Shown here piece by piece: positions 54,401 through 64,000 of a DNA stretch of 64,000 nucleotides. How positions within the stretch are numbered: position 1 is the stretch's first letter; each line of letters begins with the position of its first letter. The position numbers were made by a program, and so were the translations under genes. A model generated the notes under the pieces. That model saw only the letters and a list, made by a program, of their open reading frames with translations, was not told the origin of the DNA and searched no databases. Source of the stretch: Elysia crispata (taxonomy: Eukaryota; Mollusca; Gastropoda; Plakobranchidae); assembly GCA_033675545.1 (NCBI GenBank), contig JAWDGP010002021.1:556001-620000 (forward strand). The letters are read 5' to 3'.

Positions 54401-55230
54401 ATCACATTAGAACAGTGGGAAAGATTGTTTTGGTTCTCTGATCACATTAGAACAGTGGGAAAGATTGTTTTGGTTCTCTGATCACATTAGAACAGTCGGA
54501 AAGATTGTTTTGGTTCTCTGATCACATTAGAACAATGGGAAAGATTGTTTTGGTTCTCTGATCACATTAGAACAGTGGGAAAGATTATTTTGGTTTTCTG
54601 ATCACATTAGAACAATGGCAAAGATTGTTTTGGTTCTCTGATCACATTAGAACAATGGGAAAGATTGTTTTGGTTCTCTGATCACATTAGAACAGTGGGA
54701 AAGATTGTTTTGGTTCTCTGATCACATTAGAACAATGGGAAAGATTGTTTTGGTTCTCTGATCACATTAGAACAATGGGAAAGATTGTTTTGGTTCTCTG
54801 ATCACATTAGAACAATGGGAAAGATTGTTTTGGTTCTCTGATCACATTAGAACAGTGGAAAAGATTGCTTTGGTTCTCTGATCACATTAGAACAGTGGGA
54901 AAGATTGCTTTGGTTCTCTGATCACATTAGAACAATGGGAAAGATTGTTTTGGTTCTCTGATCACATTAGAACAGTGGGAAAGATTGTTTTGGTTCTCTG
55001 ATCACATTAGAACAGTGGGAAAGATTGCTTTGGTTCTCTGATCACATTAGAACAATGGGAAAGATTGTTTTGGTTCTCTGATCACATTAGAACAGTGGGA
55101 AAGATTGCTTTGGTTCTCTGATCACATTAGAACAGTGGGAAAGATTGTTTTGGTTCTCTGATCACATTAGAACAGTGGGAGAGATTGTTTTGGTTCTCTG
55201 ATCACATTAGAACAGTGGGAGAGATTGTTT
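48464..55230. repeat. 6.8-kb minisatellite, about 169 copies of a 40-bp unit
   Basis: The unit is TCACATTAGAACARTGGGAA followed by AGATTGTTTTGGTTCTCTGA. Copies are nearly identical. The principal variants are AACAATGGG and AACAGTGGG; rarer ones are AACAGTCGG, AGATTGCTTT, AAGCTTG and ACATCAG. Only one length change is visible, a 1-bp insertion near 49934. Each unit has a 5-bp dyad (GTTCT...AGAAC) around the palindrome TGATCA. No open frame is maintained. Confidence 0.97.
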
Positions 55231-56302
55231 CGCTAAAGGTAATCGAGACTTTATTTTAATTTCTTTTCTTAGGACTGGTGCTTCTAATCCTGAAAGATGA
55301 TTCTAACAAGTTTCCTGGTTTACGTTGCTAGGGTAGCAGAAATTTACGATTGTAAAATTTAGTACTTAATAATAGATTTGATTGCTATTAAAATTATGGG
55401 CACTTGGGTTGTTTAGACCACGAAACTGCCATTTTTTTCAGTCAGACTACATGTTTGTAGTTCAGGTATAAGTGGACTGTCCAGTATCGCCACGCGTAGA
55501 GCCCTATATCTGTTACAATCCTCACTGGAGAAGGTCCTCTTTTATTTTGTTTTCTTTTCTCTGATTTTCCCTAGTTTCAGCCTCCGTCACGGTTCAGTGC
55601 TTCCTCTCTGACTCCATGACCAGGGGTCCACCAAAGTTTGTTTTGAAAAGAAACGGGGATGCGCGTCTTAGAACAGACGAGTCGGCATGAGGGCAGGGGG
55701 GCAAGGAGAAAAGGGCCCTTGAGAGCTCATCTGAGCGAAAGTCTTGTAATAAAAGGATAGAGCGACGATGGAGGAAACAGAAAATAACGCTTCTATAGCG
55801 ACAACTGGAGAGAAAGCGGCTGAATGGCGGGTGATGGAGAGAGAAAACAGGGATAGTGTTCAAAACCAAGCGAGAGTGCATTGCCATGTGGCACCATAGC
55901 TATACTTTACATGTTCTTTAGATTGATATTTTTAGAAAGGGGACCTGTAGTTGAAAGAAAAGAGTTTTGTCTTGTCTCAAATTCCAAAAATTGTTGCTTT
56001 AACCATATTCTCCGTGTACATATTTTAATATTGCTCTAAAAGCTAGGAGGATGACAACAGAAATACATGTATTCAGAACATTGTTTCTGGTGATAAATTG
56101 ACGATGCCATAATGAAAGCAAAAATCTTCTCTGCATCAGACGGAGAATAATAATATATAGGGAGGATAATCATGCTGCTGCCGATGGTGTAATAATGGTG
56201 ATAAAAATGGTGAGGATGGCCTTCATGATGGTTATAAGGTGGTAAAGAAATTGGTAAGGATGACCATCATGGTTGTGAGGAAACAATAATGGAAATGGCA
56301 AA
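55231..56302. other. Unassigned spacer between minisatellites
   Basis: A 97-codon minus frame (55594-55887) lies in a slightly GC-richer patch but shows no motif. GATGGT-like sequence appears from 56180. Confidence 0.45.
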
Positions 56303-57221
56303 GATGGTCATCATAATGGTGATGTATTAATTAGTGGTCATGAAGATCTGAAGGATGGTCATCATAATGGTGATGTATTAGTGGTCATGAAGATGGTAAG
56401 GATGGTCATCATAATGGTGATGTATTAGTGGTCATGAAGATGGTAAGGATGGTCATCTTTATGGTGATGTATTAATTAGTGGTCATGAAGATGGTAAGGA
56501 TGGTCATCAAAATGGTGATGTATTAGTGGTCATGAAGATGGTAAGGATGGTCATCATAATGGTGATGTATTAGTGGTCATGAAGATGGTAAGGATGGTCA
56601 TCATAATGGTGATGTATTAGTGGTCATGAAGATGGTAAGGATGGTCATCATAATGGTGATGTATTAGTGGTCATGAAGATGGTAAGGATGGTCATCATAA
56701 TGGTGATGTATTAGTGGTCATGAAGATGGTAAGGATGGTCATCATAATGGTGATGTATTAGTGGTCATGAAGATGGTAAGGTTGGTCATCATAATGGTGA
56801 TGTATTAGTGGTCATGAAGATATTAAGGTTGGTCATCATAATGGTGATGTATTAGTGGTCATGAAGATGGTAAGGTTGGTCATCATAATGGTGATGTATT
56901 AGTGGTCATGAAGATATTAAGGTTGGTCATCATAATGGTGATGTATTAGTGGTCATGAAGATGGTAAGGTTGGTCATCATAATGGTGATGTATTAGTGGT
57001 CATGAAGATATTAAGGTTGGTCATCATAATGGTGATGTATTAGTGGTCATGAAGATGGTAAGGATGGTCATCATAATGGTGATGTATTAGTAGTCATGAA
57101 GATGGTAAGGTTGGTCATCATAATGGTGATGTATTAGTGGTCATGAAGATGGTAAGGATGGTCATCATAATGGTGATGTATTGGTGATCATGAAGATGTT
57201 AAGGTTAGTCATCATAATGGT
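56303..57221. repeat. 47-bp minisatellite, about 19 copies
   Basis: The unit is GATGGTCATCATAATGGTGA plus TGTATTAGTGGTCATGAAG and ATGGTAAG. Early copies carry a 4-bp longer TATTAATTAG form. Copies between 56770 and 57060 alternate GATGGTAAGG with GATATTAAGG, making a 94-bp dimer. Degenerate GATGGT-rich sequence precedes it from about 56180. Confidence 0.95.
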
Positions 57222-57857
57222 GTCACAACGACACCGATGACAGATAAAGTTGTAAAAGTTGAATATTATAATGTACACATGTAATCATGACTGTAGGCTA
57301 ATAACGGTAAAGATGAATGGGGACAAAATGATTTCATTGATGTTTATAATGAGTGTTATCACATCATTACGGCGATATGCTGGTGATATGTTAGTGATAT
57401 GATGGTGATATATTGGTGATATGATGATCATAGATGAAATGTCAAGCACCGCAAAAAATTAGGTGGAATATGAGACATAAAAAAGTAACGAAAAATGAAG
57501 AGTTCAAAATGGAGCGATCGAGATAACTTAGAGAGTAAATTTAAAAGAAAAATAAAGAAAAGAGAACAAGTACAGACATTAAGAAGGGTTAGCACCAGAC
57601 CAGAAGGCACGTGAACGCGACTCGCAAGGAACCTTGTATTGTGATGTTATTGCCTTCATAAAGTCGTTCAAATTTCCTTGAGCGGACAGTGTCAAGATTA
57701 ACCATCTTCACCACCTCACGACACAGTCACTGATGCTGACAATTGAGGCTAGACAGTGTAGGGGATCACTGGACCATTGAATGAGGTGGACAGCGGTCAT
57801 CTCTGGAGAAGCTTTAGCACTAGTTCTAGGGGCAAATATGTCCGTCTTCATATTAGG

Positions 57858-57859
<2 letters not shown>

Positions 57860-57929
<70 letters not shown>
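57860..57929. repeat. (CT)n microsatellite
   Basis: Uninterrupted CT tract of about 70 bp. Confidence 0.97.
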
Positions 57930-57932
<3 letters not shown>

Positions 57933-58553
57933 GCAAAATTGACCCATTCACCATTTGGCAACAATACACGCACTTTCCACCCATTTCCACTCCGTACCCT
58001 TTTCGCCACCCGAAGACACTCCTCCTTCCCTGGAAGTTATCTTTGTGTTAGTGTTGAATAACCCGAGGTCAAGAGGGGAGGTAACTACAGTTTAATTAAA
58101 GGTCATAGGAGGGACGCCGCGTCGCGCGCGGTGCATTGTGGACGTTTACGCACTATTTCGCTGATCGGAGTAATTGACCGAGGAACATCTGTGTGTGTCT
58201 CGGTAACGAGATTATTACACAGTTCAGAGGTCAAGGGGTACGAGCACTGAGGCTAAGCATCCGTGCTCCATTAGCCTTAGGTTCAATAGAAAGAGAAGGG
58301 TTTCTTTAATCCTAAAGATATATACAGACATACATGTGCTATGTTTTTGGGAAGTGGGCACGGAGAGATTGAGGTAGACGCATGAGACTGATATGAAAAG
58401 GAACGTGAGACAGCCAAGCAAATAGATAGACAGAAAGAGAAATACTTTAGACTCATATGAGGGAAGTCTATGCGTACTTGTCTCGATGTATTAAACTTCA
58501 CAGGTATAGGTAGAGATATTCTAGGGGTCTGAGACTGACTAAAAAGCGGAGAA

Positions 58554-58556
<3 letters not shown>

Positions 58557-58648
<92 letters not shown>
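58557..58648. repeat. (GA)n microsatellite
   Basis: Pure GA tract of about 90 bp; CAGA repeats follow at about 58676-58690. Confidence 0.97.
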
Positions 58649-58650
<2 letters not shown>

Positions 58651-59169
58651 CACATAGGCCTAATTTCAGACTATCAGACAGACAGACAGGTTATTTGCAG
58701 AATAGATTCAACAGATGGTTAGGAAGAACCAAGCAGTAGATGCTGCAAATCAAAAACTTCTTGATTGCGAGACAGAGAATGTAATAAACGAAGCACAGGA
58801 AGCACGAGCCACCACTAACCGGAACTCGGTTAGAACCGTCTGACAACGGTAACAATCGCTACTCTGTGTTATGTTGTCTTCCGATAGATCTGTCTGATCT
58901 CAGGGTTCTGTGTGCTGGAGTTAGAACCTCGTGCATCATCATAAAAGCCAAAAGATAACACCATCAGCACAAAGCTGGCAGACACAAGAAACCCGAGCCA
59001 TATCGTTTGGTTAGAGTGGACACAGAAAGCTCACAATAATTGAGTGGTTTATTGTTCTCTTTCATTGTGTGAGGGGGTTTGTTGGCCACAGAGGGATGAC
59101 ACGGCACTAGTTGCCATATCTAAATCGGTTTAAAGCTCTAGAAAACTACACACACAACTTAAGCCCTTA

Positions 59170-59506
<337 letters not shown>

Positions 59507-59952
59507 ATTGTCCAATAAGGCTGACTATATTTTGTGTGTCAATACAACTGAATTTGTTTGAGGTATTAAGAGCAAAATATTTTTTATTTATTTTTTTTAT
59601 GTTCTATGTAAATATCGATTGATACTAAGTTACATTTCACTATGTAGAAACCGGAAAAAAAATTATTATTATTAGATTCTTCTTTCAACGAATTCGATCC
59701 GGACAATTGTGAATAAACCACAGCTGGTAGATTAGTGTAACACAATTAAGGAACCTCATAGCAAATGCACAAAAGATCGAAATAACAGATGCAAATGAAA
59801 TATAACTCTACAGAGGTGATGTGATTTTGGTGTCTTACCTGATTGGTCCAACTTTGTTTGAGAGTATCTCTGTAGTGCAGATAGCCACTATTTACAGCTT
59901 CACATCGTCGAACTTGAAGGCCGGGCAAGAAGGGTGTTTGAAAAAAATAATG

Positions 59953-59956
<4 letters not shown>

Positions 59957-60031
<75 letters not shown>
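59957..60031. repeat. (GA)n microsatellite
   Basis: Pure GA tract of about 75 bp. Confidence 0.97.
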
Positions 60032-60032
<1 letters not shown>

Positions 60033-61280
60033 TAAAAAGATTGACTTATAATTTAACCATGTATCAAATTTTTTTTCTTTGTAGTCCACTTTATTAATTT
60101 TTGTAGGGCAGATAATTAAAATGTAATCCTGGTGCTTTGAAGTAATTTTCCTAAACCGGATGAAAAATTGTAAAGGAGAAGAAATGACTGAAAAGTCTAG
60201 GAGATAGTCAAAGATAATCACAAAGGTAATAGTGGAAACAAAGAACATAATTCAATATTATATTTATAAAAGAGTAACTGCTTTTACTGTAGGTTATTTC
60301 CCTTTCACATAAAAAGGAGTCTTAAAAAGGAAAAAAAAAACTTAACCTTTCACGTCAGGCATAATTCTTTTGGTCAAATGACAATTCAAAAGTTTTGTTT
60401 TTTTTGTTTTTTTTTTGCTTTAACTTCCCTTCCCATGAAGTTCAAAACAGCTCAAAATTATAAGACATTATGTCATTGTCAAATCGAATGTGGATGTGAA
60501 ATAAATTACGTTCTACAATGTGGTCAAGAAATTAAGGCTTGCCACGAATTATTAGCCCCAGAATGTAGTTGTGCAGCCATGGATCTCCCCTCAATCCTGC
60601 AGGACTACATATTCCGATAGGGGTTTATGAGGATTAATTTCAGGACAATGAAAATCTTGAATTTCTTTTTATGATTACATGCAGCTGTACATGGGATCTG
60701 TATAAGAATACAACACTACAAGTTTAAGCAAACCAATTTACCACAAAAATGTGAGTTTTAAAATTTGTTTTTAGCACCTAAACTTAGATTTATCAATATA
60801 GATCTTCATTATAGATTTATATTGTGAAAGACGTCAATCTAAAATGCAAAGGCCTAAAATTTAAGTTTTTATGGGGTTTATTCTTATACAATCAGATGTA
60901 TTTAAAAGCCTTAAGAATAAGAAACATTAATTGACAAAATTTATGAGGTGCTCTTATTTGTCTAAAAAGGGGTTTCGCAAAAAAAAAAAATTCACATATT
61001 TTCAATTTATTTATTCTTCAAGTGAATACCATACCTTCATTTTAAATTTTTTGGTGAAACAGTTTATTCTTTTCTTTTGATATGGAAAAGACTTTGTGTC
61101 TTCAATAATACTTTTGAATTAGTGAAAGTTCAAATCAAAGCAAGTTGAGCATAAAAAGAGAGCATTGTATTAAAAACAGGTATACTAAAATTATTCACAG
61201 TGGTCAAAAATTCTGATAAATCATGCAGGATATTCTCTTGTTTTTAATTTTTTTTCGAGAAAAATAGCGACCGCTGATAG

Positions 61281-62073
61281 GCAGAGATGATATGCGGTGA
61301 AGTTTGTAACTAAAGTTGGCGCACAGCACTTTATAATGATCTACAGCGGATTACACCTGAGCTACGGGCAGAGATGATATGCGGTGAAGTTTGTAACTAA
61401 AGTTGGCGCACAGCACTTTATAATGATCTACAGCGGATTACACCTGAGCTACGGGCAGAGATGATATGCGGTGAAGTTTGTAACTAAAGTTAGCGCACAG
61501 CACTTTATAATGATCTACAGCGGATTACACCTGAGCTACGGGCAGAGATGATATGCGGTGAAGTTTGTAACTAAAGTTAGCGCACAGCACTTTATAATGA
61601 TCTACAGCGGATTACACCTGAGCTACGGGCAGAGATGATATGCGGTGAAGTTTGTAACTAAAGTTGGCGCACAGCACTTTATAATGATCTACAGCGGATT
61701 ACACCTGAGCTACGCGCAGAGATGATATGCGGTGAAGTTTGTAACTAAAGTTGGCGCACAGCACTTTATAATGATCTACAGCGGATTACACCTGAGCTAC
61801 GCGCAGAGATGATATGCGGTGAAGTTTGTAACTAAAGTTGGCGCACAGCACTTTATAATGATCTACAGCGGATTACACCTGAGCTACGCGCAGAGATGAT
61901 ATGCGGTGAAGTTTGTAACTAAAGTTAGCGCACAGCACTTTATAATGATCTACAGCGGATTACACCTGAGCTTAGCGCAGAGATGATATGCGGTGAAGTT
62001 TGTAACTAAAGTTGGCGCACAGCACTTTATAATGATCTACAGCGGATTACACCTGAGCTACGCGCAGAGATGA
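61281..62073. repeat. 87-bp tandem repeat, nine full copies plus a 10-bp partial
   Basis: The unit begins GCAGAGATGATATGCGGTGA and ends CACCTGAGCTACGG. Starts fall exactly every 87 bp (61281, 61368, ... 61977), with a truncated tenth start at 62064. Copies differ at a few diagnostic sites: TTGGC versus TTAGC, and ACGGGC versus ACGCGC. No open frame or RNA gene is recognised in the unit. Confidence 0.97.
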
Positions 62074-63885
<1,812 letters not shown>

Positions 63886-64000
63886 AGACCAGGAGATATC
63901 CTGATAGCGTTATGGACTGGGACGTTAGGGAGGTCAGTGCCGGACCGCGGCAGCATGTCAGTCTCAACCAAGGCAGGCACGAGCCTAGACTGGACATCGC
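63886..64000 (+). CDS. Candidate exon truncated by the window end
   Basis: An acceptor-like tgtgtttgcag ends at 63885. An ATG at 63912 opens a frame (MDWDVREVSAGPRQ...) that stays open to the last base, with visibly higher GC content. Only about 29 codons are visible, so the call rests on context alone. Confidence 0.2.

Noticed and set aside
48464..55230. CRISPR-like appearance of the 40-bp regular repeat
   Set aside because: Units are contiguous with no unique spacers and the genome is eukaryotic; it is a minisatellite.

Overview
This window is eukaryotic and AT-rich. It contains spliced genes with GT-AG introns, several microsatellites longer than 50 bp and kilobase-scale minisatellites. 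The dispersed AGATCTAGATCT-type clusters and the very dense GA/CT tracts recall heterobranch gastropod genomes (Aplysia or Biomphalaria-like). That taxonomic guess is inference only.

One gene is well supported: a plus-strand, eight-coding-exon zinc-finger gene from about 21956 to 35577, possibly with 5' untranslated exons further upstream. All seven introns have GT-AG ends and compatible phases. The spliced length is 4350 nt (1449 residues plus stop). The product has an N-terminal PR/SET-like domain split by a 5.1-kb phase-0 intron, a long low-complexity linker, six C2H2 zinc fingers spread over four small exons, and a 1.25-kb final exon rich in Gln, His and Ala. It is a PRDM-family-like transcription regulator whose subfamily I cannot name. 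A 3' UTR probably runs to an AATAAA at 37343. A GC-rich, GC-box-bearing patch at 15895-16340 is the best promoter candidate.

Mobile elements: a 616-bp MITE with terminal inverted repeats and subterminal CAAAACGCGGAC motifs sits in intron 2 (29301-29916). A 3.4-kb terminal-inverted-repeat DNA transposon with a decayed protein gene lies at 37823-41199. A promoter-bearing LTR-like fragment on the minus strand lies at about 46560-47820.

From 41.5 to 62 kb the window is dominated by tandem arrays: a 4.4-kb triplet-built minisatellite of 27/30/33-bp units, a 6.8-kb array of about 169 copies of a 40-bp unit, a 0.9-kb array of a 47-bp unit with a 94-bp dimer structure, and nine copies of an 87-bp unit. 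The first 15 kb and the last 1.9 kb are mostly unassigned noncoding DNA with a few weak exon or pseudogene candidates. No CRISPR array, rRNA or convincing tRNA gene was seen.
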